Shown here piece after piece: positions 33,739-42,962 of a DNA stretch of 64,000 bases. Origin of the DNA: Archangium violaceum. Its GTDB lineage: Bacteria; Myxococcota; Myxococcia; Myxococcales; Myxococcaceae. The DNA lies in contig NZ_CP069396.1 of NCBI RefSeq assembly GCF_016887565.1, positions 7,298,001 through 7,362,000 of the forward strand. The letters run 5' to 3'. Made by a program: the position numbers and the translations under genes. The notes below the pieces were generated by a model. That model saw only the letters and a program-made list of their open reading frames with translations. It did not search any database and had not been told where the DNA came from. Positions within the stretch are counted from its first letter, which is position 1, and each line of letters starts with the position of its first letter.

Positions 33739-35817
33739 CTACCGGCTGCTCAGGTCGTACACCTCGCTCGAGTACGAGTTGGCGTTGCTGACGCCCGCGG
33801 TGATGAGCACCCGGCCACCCGGCAGCGGCGTGGCGGTGTGCTCGTAGCGGTCCTGGCCCATGGAGGCGGTGGCGCACCACGTCCCCGAATTCGAGTCATA
33901 CAGCTCGGCGGAGGTGTGGATGCCCGTGGAAGCATCGTAGCCGCCGGACGCCAGCACCAGGCCGCCGCTCAGCGGGGTGAGGGAGTGGCGACGGCGGGGC
34001 GAGGACATGTCCGCCGTGGCCGTCCACGTGCCCGTGGCCGGGTTGTACACCTCGGCGCGGGCACTGGTGGGTCCATCCATGCCGCCGCCCGTCACCAGCA
34101 CCTTGCCATCGGCCAGTACAGCGGCCGCGTGGAAGCCACGCGCCGTGGCCATGCCGCCCGTGGAGGTCCAGGTGCCCGTGGCCGGGTTGTACACCTCCGC
34201 CGAGGCCAGGCAGTTGGAGCCCAGGCACTCGTCCCCGTTGTCCACGAGGCCGCCGGCCACCAGCACCCGGCCATCCGGCAGCGCGGTGGCGATGAAGGCG
34301 CGACGGGGATGGGCCATGCCGCCCGTGGAGGCCCAGGTGCCCGTGGCCGGGTTGTACACCTCGGCCGAGGCCAGCACCGTTCCGCCCTCGTTCGTTCCAC
34401 CCATCACCAGCACGCGGCCGTCCTCCAGCCGCACCGCGGAGTGCTCGCGGCGGTACGTCACCAGATGACCGGTGGCGGCCCAGGAGCCAGTGGCCGGGTT
34501 GTACACTTCCGCCGACTCGCTCGCGCTGGCACCATCGCCGCCGGCCACCAGCACCCGGCCATCGCTCAAGAGAGTGGCCGTGTGGAGGCGGTGGGAGGTA
34601 CGGGGAGCGCCCGTGAAGCTCCAGGTGCCCGTGGCCGGGTTGTACACCTCGGCGCTGGGATAGAAGCCGCCCACCGCCAGCACGCGCCCATCCGCCAGGG
34701 CCGTGGCCGAGTGCTGCAGGTGCAGCGCCGACGTGCTGCCCGAGGGGGAGAACCGGCCCGAGTTGAGCTCGCAACGGGTGGCCTCGTCCGCCACGCCCTT
34801 CACCTCGACGTAGTACCCGGTCCCTCCGCCATGGTCCTCGCGAAGGACCTGCAGGTAGTGCCTGCCCGGCGAGAGGTTCCCGAGCGGGAGGGTGTACTCC
34901 CACGTGGAGGCCGAGCCCGGCGCGAGCGCGCCAAACTTGTAGCTTCCGTCGAGCCAGACGAAGACACCATTGTCCACGCCGAAGCGCGCCACGACGTCGT
35001 GCATTCCCGTCAGGCCCGCGTCGATCGTGTAGACGATCGCCGTCTCGGTATTGACCGCCCAGGTGGCGGGAATCACCGTGGGCGCGCTCCAGTACGGGTT
35101 GAGCGGCAACGGGTTGGCCGACAGCCAGTTGCCGAGGATCGACCCCACCGCGGACAGGTTGGGCTCGGCGGCGGGATTGATGACCGGGTCACCCGAGGCG
35201 CCGTTGGCGAGCGGGAACTGCGGCTGGGTGCCGTCGAGCGCGGTGCCGAGCGCCGCGTTGTAATACGCGGGCGTCGAGCCATTGACGAGGACCGTGGGCA
35301 CCTCCTCCACCACGCGCACGTCATCGATGAGCCCGCCGAGCGCGTCAGGCTGGCTCAGGTCGGCGAACCTGAGCGACGAGCCGTCCCTGGAGGCCGTCAC
35401 CCGCCAGGAGTGGTGGCTCCACACGGAGCCGCCATGGCCGATTCCGTTCCCATCCAGGATGGAGAGCAGCGTGCCCTCCCAATACACGCCGATGCGGTTG
35501 TCCCCCACGCCCGGACGCGGGGAGAAGCCGACGGAGAGCTTGTAGGTGCCCCCCGCCCGGGTCGGCAGTTGCTGGACCATGGCGCTGGGCCCGTGGGAAT
35601 CGAGCTCGACGACCTGTGCCCCTTCCAGCGCACCCCATCCCTGGATTTCGATTCCCGGGCCCGACACGGCCGTCCACCCGGGGATGCCGGAGTAGACCGA
35701 CCAGTTGGGGGCGACCCCCGGAGATTCGAAACCGCCATTGACCACGATGGAACCCGCGGCCAGGGCGGGCGTGCCAGCGGACACGAGCAACAGGGCACCG
35801 AGCAGATGCTTCATCAA
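33739..35817 (-). CDS. Secreted kelch-repeat protein
   Basis: The 692-residue product has a signal peptide (ends PALAA). A DUF642-like carbohydrate-binding beta domain follows at about residues 22-170 ([48 protein letters not shown]), then a second beta domain at about 175-345. Seven kelch repeats follow from about 365, each with D-G-R-V-L-V-x-G-G and [12 protein letters not shown]. The kelch repeats should form one propeller. The repeat DNA is highly similar between units, implying recent expansion. It is exported, with a likely adhesive or scaffold role. A strong terminator follows. Confidence 0.9.
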   Translation of the reverse strand: MMKHLLGALLLVSAGTPALAAGSIVVNGGFESPGVAPNWSVYSGIPGWTAVSGPGIEIQGWGALEGAQVVELDSHGPSAMVQQLPTRAGGTYKLSVGFSPRPGVGDNRIGVYWEGTLLSILDGNGIGHGGSVWSHHSWRVTASRDGSSLRFADLSQPDALGGLIDDVRVVEEVPTVLVNGSTPAYYNAALGTALDGTQPQFPLANGASGDPVINPAAEPNLSAVGSILGNWLSANPLPLNPYWSAPTVIPATWAVNTETAIVYTIDAGLTGMHDVVARFGVDNGVFVWLDGSYKFGALAPGSASTWEYTLPLGNLSPGRHYLQVLREDHGGGTGYYVEVKGVADEATRCELNSGRFSPSGSTSALHLQHSATALADGRVLAVGGFYPSAEVYNPATGTWSFTGAPRTSHRLHTATLLSDGRVLVAGGDGASASESAEVYNPATGSWAATGHLVTYRREHSAVRLEDGRVLVMGGTNEGGTVLASAEVYNPATGTWASTGGMAHPRRAFIATALPDGRVLVAGGLVDNGDECLGSNCLASAEVYNPATGTWTSTGGMATARGFHAAAVLADGKVLVTGGGMDGPTSARAEVYNPATGTWTATADMSSPRRRHSLTPLSGGLVLASGGYDASTGIHTSAELYDSNSGTWCATASMGQDRYEHTATPLPGGRVLITAGVSNANSYSSEVYDLSSR

Positions 35818-35985
35818 CCTCTCCTTGAGATGGAACGAGCCTGGAATGAGCCTTCGGCCCGTGGCCGAAGCGCGAACACCCTGCCCTGCTCGAAAGTCCG
35901 GGTCTGTGACACAGCTCTCACCGAAGGTGTGAAGCCGTTCACTCCCGGGCCAGTTCCTCGGACCGACGTAGCGCGGGACTCATGC

Positions 35986-36918
35986 TCAATGGATGCTGAG
36001 TACCTGCTGGCACGCCTGGGGCAACAGCCGCGAGGACCTTCCCGCGATGCACGAGATGACAGTCGGCATCCCGCGCACCACCGCACCCGCGAAGTACGCT
36101 TCCCGCCGTTCACTCGAGTCGAGCATGCGCAGGTACGTGCACTCCGTCCTGGCGCCGTCGATGGCGCAGGGAAGGCGCGACTCCAGGTAGCTCGCCCGGG
36201 GGACGTCCTTGAACGTCAGCATGCCCTCCCGCACGGAGTCCCGCAGGCGGGAGGCATCGGGGAGCCGGGTCCAGTCGAGCCGTGAGCCATCGCCGCACTC
36301 AATCCGGCCGCCGCCATTCTCCGCCGTGAGGTTGCACCCGTCGGGCGCGACGAGCTCCCGGCCCGCGAGCGCGGCATCCGATTGCGCCACGGCCACCCCC
36401 TCCTCGGGGAGGGCCCTCCACGGTTGCGCCGCGAGCTGCTCCAGCACCCGCCCACAGCGGGACTGCAGCTCCGGCGTGCCGCGGGCCTTGCAGAGGACCC
36501 GCCGCGCCCCCTTCCCCTTCACCGGCACGACGGCGAACACCGATGCCTCCTGCGCCTCGGGCACCTTCGCGCGCATGCGCAGCAGGCGCACCTTGCGGCC
36601 CGCCAGCGTGGCCTTCACCTCCTTGAAGATCACTCCCCCCTCGGCCTGTCTCTGGAAGGTGCGGCGGCTGCGCTGCCACAGCCTCTGGGCGGAGACGCCC
36701 GCGTGGTCCGAGAGGATGGCACTGAAGTCACCGCACTTGTAGCTCCACCCCTCACCGCCGAACGGCTCCGCCGTACAGCCCGCCAGAAGAGACTGTGGGC
36801 CCGCGTGGGCGGACAGCGGGCACACCACCGCACAGAGCAGAAGGGCCAGGCCCGGCAGGAGACGGATCGAAGGGGCGCGAATCAACGGTGCCCAGCTTAT
36901 CAGGACATCGCCGCACAA
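35986..36918 (-). CDS. Secreted hypothetical protein with duplicated halves
   Basis: The 310-residue product has an N-terminal hydrophobic signal (IRLLPGLALLLCAVVCPLSA). The exact start is uncertain. The mature protein has two similar halves: LLAGCTAEPFGGEGWSYKCG...VIFKEVKATLAGRKVRLLRM and VAPDGCNLTAENGGGRIECG...LTFKDVPRASYLESRLPCAI. Each has a C-x...C-G pair and a later hydrophobic strand followed by a Cys. This suggests an internal duplication with conserved disulfides. The family is not recognised. The gap 35818-35985 shows no gene. Confidence 0.7.
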   Translation of the reverse strand: MCGDVLISWAPLIRAPSIRLLPGLALLLCAVVCPLSAHAGPQSLLAGCTAEPFGGEGWSYKCGDFSAILSDHAGVSAQRLWQRSRRTFQRQAEGGVIFKEVKATLAGRKVRLLRMRAKVPEAQEASVFAVVPVKGKGARRVLCKARGTPELQSRCGRVLEQLAAQPWRALPEEGVAVAQSDAALAGRELVAPDGCNLTAENGGGRIECGDGSRLDWTRLPDASRLRDSVREGMLTFKDVPRASYLESRLPCAIDGARTECTYLRMLDSSERREAYFAGAVVRGMPTVISCIAGRSSRLLPQACQQVLSIH

Positions 36919-36964
36919 GAGAACGCTGGCTCGGCTCCAGAAGGGAGGTCATGCTGATGGAGTT

Positions 36965-37747
36965 TCACGTGTCGGACCTGGTGCGCCCTCGCAGCCGCTC
37001 CAACTCGGCCTGGAGCTCCGCCAGGCGCCGCTCCGCCTCCTCGCGTCCCCGCTCCGCCTCCTGCCTCCGCCGCGCCTCCTCTTCGCGCAGCCGCTGCTCC
37101 TGCTCCAGCAGCTCATGGGACTCCAGCAGCCGCGCGTTGCCCACCCACAGCCGCAGCTTCCCCCCCGCCAACTCGAACTCCAGTCCCAGCACCTCCGAGC
37201 GGTAGCGGCCCTCTTCCAGGGGAATGCGCTCGTACCGCTTCGCCTCGGGAGAGGGCAGCCGGTACGCCTCCAGCCGCTCCCGCGCCCGGTCACAGATGAA
37301 GTACTCGGGAATGCCCAGTCGGGCATAGCGCTCCACGTTGTACTCGGCGTCCTTCTTGCGATCGCCGCCCACGTGGACCTCCATCACCCACTCCAACCCC
37401 TTGCCCTCGTAGCTCACCAACCACTTGTTGCGCGGGTGCGTCTCCACATCCCGCACCACCAGCAGGTCCGGCGCGAAGCGCCTCTCCCCCGGGTAGTACA
37501 CCGGCAGTTCCGTGCCCAGGTACACCTGCCGCCGCTGCCGGGAGAAGAAGCCTCGGAGCATATCCAGCGTCTCCAGCTTCGCCCGGGAGTGCAGGTCCCC
37601 CTCCGGCATCGCCATCTCGTCCCAGGTCACCTCGCCGGGAAGTGACTCCACCACCTGTCCCCGCTCCTCCACACTCATCCGCTCCCACTCTTCTTGCGTG
37701 GGCGCCTGGGGGAAGCGGCCTCCACGCTCCTTTGCGCGCTGTGCCAT
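36965..37747 (-). CDS. Uma2-family (DUF820) nuclease-like protein
   Basis: The 260-residue product starts at ATG 37747. It has the PD-(D/E)xK-like Uma2 core: LGTELPVYYPGERRFAPDLL (Asp in APDLLVV), EWVMEVHVGGDRKKDAEYN (E-V-x-x...K-x-D) and YARLGIPEYFICDRARERLE. The C-terminus (about 195-255) is a Glu/Arg-rich coiled coil. This very abundant family in myxobacteria and cyanobacteria is of unknown role and is often associated with mobile DNA. It is not in an operon. Confidence 0.85.
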   Translation of the reverse strand: MAQRAKERGGRFPQAPTQEEWERMSVEERGQVVESLPGEVTWDEMAMPEGDLHSRAKLETLDMLRGFFSRQRRQVYLGTELPVYYPGERRFAPDLLVVRDVETHPRNKWLVSYEGKGLEWVMEVHVGGDRKKDAEYNVERYARLGIPEYFICDRARERLEAYRLPSPEAKRYERIPLEEGRYRSEVLGLEFELAGGKLRLWVGNARLLESHELLEQEQRLREEEARRRQEAERGREEAERRLAELQAELERLRGRTRSDT

Positions 37748-37976
37748 TGCCCAGAGCCTGGGATGGACCAGCGCGCGCGTCAATCGCCCCCGCCCTGCCC
37801 CCTGAGCAAGTGTCGGGCCGATCACCCTGCCCCCCCTCGCTCCGCGTGCAAGGCGCGCCCGCGACCGTCTCCGGCTTCGTCCTCACCGTCTCCTTCCGCG
37901 AACACATCACTCCAGGGGAGACTGTTCGTGCCCTACGGCACGCGGACTCCCCATCTACAGAATCGAGAGGCTCCCC

Positions 37977-39305
37977 ATGCGTATCGCGCCGGCTCCCTTC
38001 CTCGTGGTCCTGATGCTCTGCGCGTCCGCCTGCGGTGGTGACGGTGACAGAGGTAACAGCGATGGCGGCGACAACCCCACGCCGGTCAAGGCCAGGTCCG
38101 TGGAGGTGTGGTCCATCGACGTCACCATCGGCGCGCCCTATGTCCCCGCGCTCGCGGTGGGCCGAACCCTGGACCTGTCGGCCGCTGCGTTGGACAGCAC
38201 CCCCACCGAGATTCCGGGCTCCGCCTCGGAAATCCGCTGGTCCACCTCCGACCCCACCCTCGCGGCCATCACCCACACCAGCGGAAGGAGCACCCAGGTG
38301 ACGGCGTTGGCACCGGGGCAAGTGACCGTGACCGCTACCTTCAACGGCACCCGCCGAGAAGTTCCATTGGTGGTCGCAAAGGGATACACGCTGACGGAGT
38401 TCAGTTCGCCGCGGCCGTGGGAGCGCATGCGGGTGACGAACCTGAACGAGCACGGGCACGTGGTGGGGAGCCTTGATGGGCACCCGTTCACCGGGAGTGC
38501 CTTCCTCTGGAAGGACGGGGCGGTGATCGAGCTGGGTATTCCCGAGAGCGTGGCGTGGGACGTGAATGACAACGGCCAGGTGGTGGGCTCCTTCAATTCC
38601 AAGCCAAACACGATCCCCAACCTCATCCACCCGTTCTCGTGGCAGGACGGACAGATGACCGACCTGGCGCCAGGCCTCGAGGAACACACACACGCGGTCG
38701 CGCTCAACAATCAGGGCGAGGTGGCCGGCTACACCAACGCCTTGTGGATGACTGGCGGAGAGCCGGCGCGTGCGGTGCTCTGGCGCAACGGCCAGCTGAG
38801 CGAACCCGGTACATTCACGGGACGCGCGGCCTACGCCCTGGACATCAATCCCCAGGGAGACGTCGTGGGTTTCTACACCCCGGCCTCCGGGATTGACGTG
38901 CCATTCCTGCTCCACGAGGGGCAGCTCTCGAGTCTGTCCGTGAAGATGGGCTCGGGCCAGGCGGTGGCCGTGAGCGAGGAAGGCACGATCGTGGGGAACA
39001 ACGAAGACGGCGCCTTCGTGTGGAAGGCCGGGACCATGACGTACCTCCCTCCGAACTTCGATCTGGCCATGCGGGTTTCCGACGTGAACCGGCACGGCCA
39101 GGTGGTAGGCCATGCGGAGGCGCGGGCCGACAGGCCGCTGTCCCCTCCTCGCGCCTTTCTATGGATGGACGGCACCGCGATGGAGCTCTCGGGGCTGGTG
39201 GTTCAGCGGGGAGCGACCCTCCGCTATGCCCGGGCCATCAATGACCGCGGCCAGATTGCCGTGGAGACCGAGCGGGGGGGCGCCCTGCTGACCCCGGTCC
39301 CCTAG
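37977..39305 (+). CDS. Lipoprotein with Ig-like (Big) and HAF repeats
   Basis: The 442-residue product has a lipobox (LMLCASAC, Cys19). A bacterial Ig-like domain follows (about 40-135: SEIRWSTSDPTLAAITHTSG, VTALAPGQVTVTATFNG). At least six HAF-type repeats follow, with N-x-x-G-x-V-V-G and A-F-L-W motifs (NLNEHGHVVGSLDG, VNDNGQVVGSFNS, INPQGDVVGFYTP, VNRHGQVVGHAEA). HAF repeats form propeller-like surfaces. It is a surface lipoprotein of unknown binding partner. The upstream gap 37748-37976 shows no gene. Confidence 0.85.
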   Translation: MRIAPAPFLVVLMLCASACGGDGDRGNSDGGDNPTPVKARSVEVWSIDVTIGAPYVPALAVGRTLDLSAAALDSTPTEIPGSASEIRWSTSDPTLAAITHTSGRSTQVTALAPGQVTVTATFNGTRREVPLVVAKGYTLTEFSSPRPWERMRVTNLNEHGHVVGSLDGHPFTGSAFLWKDGAVIELGIPESVAWDVNDNGQVVGSFNSKPNTIPNLIHPFSWQDGQMTDLAPGLEEHTHAVALNNQGEVAGYTNALWMTGGEPARAVLWRNGQLSEPGTFTGRAAYALDINPQGDVVGFYTPASGIDVPFLLHEGQLSSLSVKMGSGQAVAVSEEGTIVGNNEDGAFVWKAGTMTYLPPNFDLAMRVSDVNRHGQVVGHAEARADRPLSPPRAFLWMDGTAMELSGLVVQRGATLRYARAINDRGQIAVETERGGALLTPVP

Positions 39306-39381
39306 CAGGAGGGAGGCGCACCGCTGGCCGCAACCGGTATGGAAGGTTGGAGCCGAACCACGTGACCACGGCCTCCGGACG

Positions 39382-40161
39382 TCAGTCGTTGGTGAACATT
39401 GGAAACCGGCAGAGCGTCTCGAAGCCGAAACGTTCCAGCAGGGGCGCGGAAGTGCTCGCGCGGGCGTGGCTGGTGGCGAAGGGGATGCCCCGTCCGGCGG
39501 CATGGCCGAGCCGCGTGGTGACGAGGGCCCGGTACAGGCCCCGCCCACGGAAGGCGGGGAGCACGACTCCCCCGAGCAGGTACACGGAGCGCTCGAAGGT
39601 GACGAGCCCCGCCGTGCCCGCGGGCGTACCCCGGTGCCGTGCCAGGAAGAAGTGGTGGCTGCGATCGGGGTGGGTGAGGACCATCCGGTTGAACGCGGTG
39701 ATCGGCGCCGGGTCCATCCCCCACCCCTCGGCCATGGTTCGCGAGTACTCCTCCACCGTACGCTCATCCACCTGCTCCACGGTGATGTCGCCCTCGGCGC
39801 TGGCCGGTACCGATGTCCCGCGAATCATCCCCAGCGTCTCGTTCCGGCGCAGGCCCCGGCGTTCGAGCCGCTCGGCCAGGTCCGCGGGCTGGCTGTCGGG
39901 TCCCACGGTCCAACGGAAGCGCAGCCCGAGGCGGCGGTAGGTCTCGAGCGTCTCGTCGATGACGGCGTCAGCCTCCTTCTCGTCCAGGGCCGAGTACGCC
40001 ACCTCGTTGAGGCCACCCTGGCGCAGCGAGGGCGTGATGAGTTGCAGCCAACCGGGACGCTCGATGACCTGCGTGTCCGGCAGCGGGAGGTAGGCTCTCC
40101 GGGGCGTCTCCATCACCTCACGGAGGCGCTGGGCCCTGGTCTCGAGCTCACTGGTCGGCAT
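39382..40161 (-). CDS. GNAT-family N-acetyltransferase
   Basis: The 259-residue product has the acetyl-CoA binding motif A of GNAT enzymes near the C-terminus (VVLPAFRGRGLYRALVTTRL, i.e. R-G-x-G-L/R), preceded by SVYLLGGV and followed by YATSHARA-like HARASTSAPLLERFGFE, with the F-E-x-L motif. The N-terminal half is a degenerate second GNAT unit (residues about 50-120: EADAVIDETLETYRRLGL). The acceptor substrate is unknown. It is single and monocistronic. Confidence 0.85.
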   Translation of the reverse strand: MPTSELETRAQRLREVMETPRRAYLPLPDTQVIERPGWLQLITPSLRQGGLNEVAYSALDEKEADAVIDETLETYRRLGLRFRWTVGPDSQPADLAERLERRGLRRNETLGMIRGTSVPASAEGDITVEQVDERTVEEYSRTMAEGWGMDPAPITAFNRMVLTHPDRSHHFFLARHRGTPAGTAGLVTFERSVYLLGGVVLPAFRGRGLYRALVTTRLGHAAGRGIPFATSHARASTSAPLLERFGFETLCRFPMFTND

Positions 40162-40337
40162 GGGCGGAAGCTAGCGCATGAGAAGAAATGGGGGCACTGT
40201 TGTCCGCCCTGGCCGTCCTGCCGGCAGGGGCTGCTCACGGGAGCAAGGAGCTTGGGCCCCGTTGTAACAGCTAGCCGTACCCCGTCTGGACGGGGCGAGG
40301 ATGAGCCCGCTCGGTGCCGGGGCAAGACGAGACGGCG

Positions 40338-40545
40338 TCAGTCGGAGTGTGCGGCGATCGCCTGGGCGTTGAGGGTCCGGTTCTCCGGATCGCACTCGAA
40401 GCTGTAAGGTGGGACATCGAGCCGGCCTGCCCGGCGGGCCTCCAGGCGCTCCGCCAGGCCGTGGCCGAGCAACCGCGCCGGGAGTGTCTCCACACCCGTC
40501 GGCTTCAGCCCCAGGGATGATGGCGTAGTGGCGGACGTCCGGCAT
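40338..40545 (-). pseudogene. Arginase-family N-terminal fragment, frameshifted
   Basis: An AGAAGGAG site precedes ATG 40545. The frame reads [10 protein letters not shown], then a one-base shift continues [20 protein letters not shown] and [20 protein letters not shown] to [16 protein letters not shown] and a stop at 40338. This is the N-terminus of a bacterial arginase-family protein (YAIIEAPS-x-LGLxPTGVExLP). The metal-binding domains are absent. It is a decayed gene with 5' end and ribosome site intact. Confidence 0.65.
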
Positions 40546-40657
40546 GGCAGCTCCTTCTCTTTGAAAACCCTCTCGGAGACACCCTCTCGGCCAAGCCCCC
40601 GAGCCAGCCATCGCGTGCCCCCTCGCGCGCACGGGTGGCCTGGGGGACCGTGGCTAG

Positions 40658-40915
40658 ATGAGTTGCGTGACGACTCCTGGCACACCCGAATCTCCGCTCT
40701 CGATCCTCTGCCGCGGCTGCGGCCTGTGCTGCGATGGCAGCCTCTTCAGCCACCTGGGGCTTGAGGCGGACGAGCTGGAGCGTCTGCGCGCCCTCGGTAT
40801 TCCCACGCAGCGGCGGGGGAGCGGGATTGATCGCCGTCGGTGCTCGGACGCTGTGACTTTCCATGGAGCCCGGCTCGCGCCACTGGCTCGACTGGAGCCG
40901 GGCGGCCCTGGATAG
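40658..40915 (+). pseudogene. YkgJ-family cysteine-cluster fragment
   Basis: The frame starts [20 protein letters not shown], then [20 protein letters not shown]. The C-x-x-C-x-x-x-C-C pattern opens YkgJ-type zinc/iron-binding cysteine-cluster proteins. After about residue 50 the sequence degrades and ends at 40915, with the second Cys cluster missing. 40916-41050 holds no gene. It faces away from the arginase-family remnant. Confidence 0.6.
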
Positions 40916-41055
40916 CCGGAGCCTCCCGGCAAAGCGGGGGCGCGGCGGTCGGGTCCAACCCGACGGACAAGGGCAAGCCCGGCTCGAAGCACCACCTCCT
41001 GGTCGACCGGCGCGGCTCTCCTGAATGCTGAGCCTGGTGCCGTTCAGCAGGCGGC

Positions 41056-41108
41056 TTGACAAGCCATCAACGCCTCATTATCTAGCGAACTAGATACTAG
41101 CGCACTAG
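41056..41108 (+). promoter_or_regulatory. MarR promoter with two operator dyads
   Basis: TTGACA (41056-41061), 17 bp, then TATCTA (41079-41084) resembles a sigma-70 promoter. TCTAGCGAACTAGA (41081-41094) and CTAGCGCACTAG (41097-41108) share CTAGCG-N2-CTAG and cover the -10 to the start codon, so the MarR protein probably represses its own unit. Confidence 0.7.
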
Positions 41109-41114
41109 AAGAGG

Positions 41115-41546
41115 ATGACTTTGAAACGGCGAACCGTCGGCACGCAGCTTTCCTTCGCGCTTTATTGCGCGGCGAACCGGATGGTGCGGCTGCACAAGCC
41201 GTTCCTTGAGCCGTTGGGCCTGACCTTCCCCCAATATCTCGCAACCCTGGAGTTGCTGGATGGCGCGCCACTTTCGGTCGGCGCACTGGGTGCCCGCCTG
41301 GACATGGATACGGGTACGATCACGCCGCTACTCAAGCGGCTCGAGGTCGCTGGGATAGTCACGCGAACACGCGACCCCGCCGACGAACGCCGAGTGCTGG
41401 TCGACCTGACACCTGGTGGCCGCGCCCTCGAAGCCGAGCTCCGAGGCATCACCGACAAAATCAAGTCGGCATGCCAGCTTACCGAGAGGGGCTTGGACGA
41501 CCTTCGCCGTACGCTCGAAACGCTCGCGCACCCTGCAGTCGAGTGA
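41115..41546 (+). CDS. MarR-family regulator, OhrR-like
   Basis: The 143-residue product has the OhrR/MarR N-terminus QLSFALYCAANRMVRLHKPF then LEPLGLTFPQYLATLELLDG and winged-helix residues MDTGTITPLLKRLEVAGIVT, RTRDPADERRVLVDLTPGG. A Cys lies three residues after the OhrR sensing-Cys position, in ALYCAAN. ATG 41115 abuts the AGAAGAGG site, and TTG 41121 has better spacing. It is followed 30 bp later by a Rossmann reductase gene, so a redox-responsive repressor of the two reductases is likely. Operators are described separately. Confidence 0.9.
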   Translation: MTLKRRTVGTQLSFALYCAANRMVRLHKPFLEPLGLTFPQYLATLELLDGAPLSVGALGARLDMDTGTITPLLKRLEVAGIVTRTRDPADERRVLVDLTPGGRALEAELRGITDKIKSACQLTERGLDDLRRTLETLAHPAVE

Positions 41547-41576
41547 AGCCTTCACGCGATACAAGGAGATTCGATC

Positions 41577-42320
41577 ATGAAGATTGGCATCATTGGCGCT
41601 GGCCATATCGGGAAGACCTTGGTGCAAAGGCTGAGCGCGGCCGGACACGACGTGAAGGTGGCCAACTCGCGCGGCCCCGACACGATCGAGGCCGACGTGC
41701 TGGCCTCAGGCGGACGCGGGGTTTCGGCGGCGGAAGCCGTGGTGGACGTTGACGTCGTGATCCTCTCGATCCCCCTGAATCGTATTCCGGGGATCGCGCC
41801 GCTGATCGCCAACGTGCCATCCGAGACCGTCGTTATCGACACCTCGAACTACTATCCACAGCGCGACGGTAAGATCGACGCCATCGAAGCTGGTCAGGTC
41901 GAGAGCCTGTGGGTGGCCGAGCAGTTGGGCCGGCCGATCGTCAAGGCATGGAACTCGATCGGTGCCGACTCTTTCGCGAAGAAGGGGAAGCCCGCGGGGA
42001 CTCCGGACCGCATCGCGCTCCCCGTTGCGGCCGATCGCGAAACGGATCGCAAGGTGGGAATGACGCTCGTCGAGGACACCGGGCTCGACGCTTTCGACGC
42101 AGGGACGCTTGCGGAGTCGTGGCGGCAGCAGCCTGGCACGCCCTGCTATTGCACGGACATCACCCGCGAAGAGATGCCGGCAGCGCTGGCGGCGGCAGAC
42201 GCGGCGCGCTCGCCCAAGCGGCGCGACCTGTCGGTAGCGGCAATGAGCGAACGGTTCGGGGCAGGCGAGAACCCGGACGCGGAATATGGCGTCCGTCTGA
42301 CTCGTGCGTTGTTCATGTGA
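41577..42320 (+). CDS. NADP-dependent F420-reductase-like oxidoreductase
   Basis: The 247-residue product starts behind AAGGAG. The N-terminal Rossmann loop is GIIGAGHIGKTLVQRLSAAG, then VANSRGPDTI (the NADP-preferring region after beta2), VILSIPLNRIPGIAPLI, VVIDTSNYYP and VKAWNSIGADSF. This is the NADPH-dependent F420-reductase/NAD(P)-binding family. It probably reduces a small carbonyl or cofactor, and true F420 use is not shown. It lies behind the MarR gene and is followed by a shorter paralogue at 42454. Confidence 0.85.
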   Translation: MKIGIIGAGHIGKTLVQRLSAAGHDVKVANSRGPDTIEADVLASGGRGVSAAEAVVDVDVVILSIPLNRIPGIAPLIANVPSETVVIDTSNYYPQRDGKIDAIEAGQVESLWVAEQLGRPIVKAWNSIGADSFAKKGKPAGTPDRIALPVAADRETDRKVGMTLVEDTGLDAFDAGTLAESWRQQPGTPCYCTDITREEMPAALAAADAARSPKRRDLSVAAMSERFGAGENPDAEYGVRLTRALFM

Positions 42321-42453
42321 GCCCTTGCGCAATCCTTCGCCAAGCATCCCGCGTACATCGAACTTGTAGCGAAGGGGGCAGGCCGAGATCGCCACGCGGC
42401 GTTTGCTCGATGCCAGGCCTCACCTCGGACCAGCAGCGTTGACAGGAGCGAAT

Positions 42454-42879
42454 ATGAAGATCGGGATTATCGGCGCCGGCAACATCGGTGCAACCCTTGC
42501 CCGCAAATTCCGCGCTGCTGGGCACGATGTGCGCCTCGCGAACTCGCGTGGGCCCGACAGCATCAGGGGACTCGCCGATGAGATCGGCGCTTCGGCGGTT
42601 TCGGTCGAAGATGCAGCCAAGCGCATCGTTCTTGGACTCGTTAGCGATGCTGGCTTCGAGGGGATCGACGCTGGCAGCCTTTCGCAGTCTTGGCGGCAAC
42701 AGCCGGGGACGTCCGCATACTGCACGGATTTAACTGCTGACGAGCTTCGTCAGGCCCTCGCCGACGCAGACAAGGACAGCGCACCCCACAAGCGCGACCT
42801 GGCCATCCAGAAGCTGGGGGAAGCGACTTCGCAAATGACGAGCGACGACGTGGTTCGGCTCAATCGTTCCATGTTCTGA
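42454..42879 (+). CDS. Paralogous reductase with internal deletion
   Basis: The 141-residue product (CAGGAG upstream of ATG 42454) is a paralogue of the preceding reductase. Residues 1-55 match its Rossmann start (GIIGAGNIGATLARKFRAAG, LANSRGPDSI). The sequence then jumps at about SVEDAAKRIVLGLVSDAGFE to the paralogue's C-terminal part (DAGSLSQSWRQQPGTSAYCT). About 105 residues of the middle, including the second half of the Rossmann fold and the active site, are missing, yet the frame is open. It is probably non-catalytic or a pseudogene deleted in frame. Confidence 0.75.
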   Translation: MKIGIIGAGNIGATLARKFRAAGHDVRLANSRGPDSIRGLADEIGASAVSVEDAAKRIVLGLVSDAGFEGIDAGSLSQSWRQQPGTSAYCTDLTADELRQALADADKDSAPHKRDLAIQKLGEATSQMTSDDVVRLNRSMF

Positions 42880-42962
42880 AAGCCAGCTAAGTCCTACAGT
42901 CGCACTTCCCTCCAGAGATGGACGCCCCACCCGCCCGTCGGGCCGCGTTTCAGGCACGGGCC

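Noticed and set aside
34000-34670. A CRISPR-like regular repeat
   Set aside because: The periodic similarity is the coding repeat of the kelch protein, with no spacer structure.
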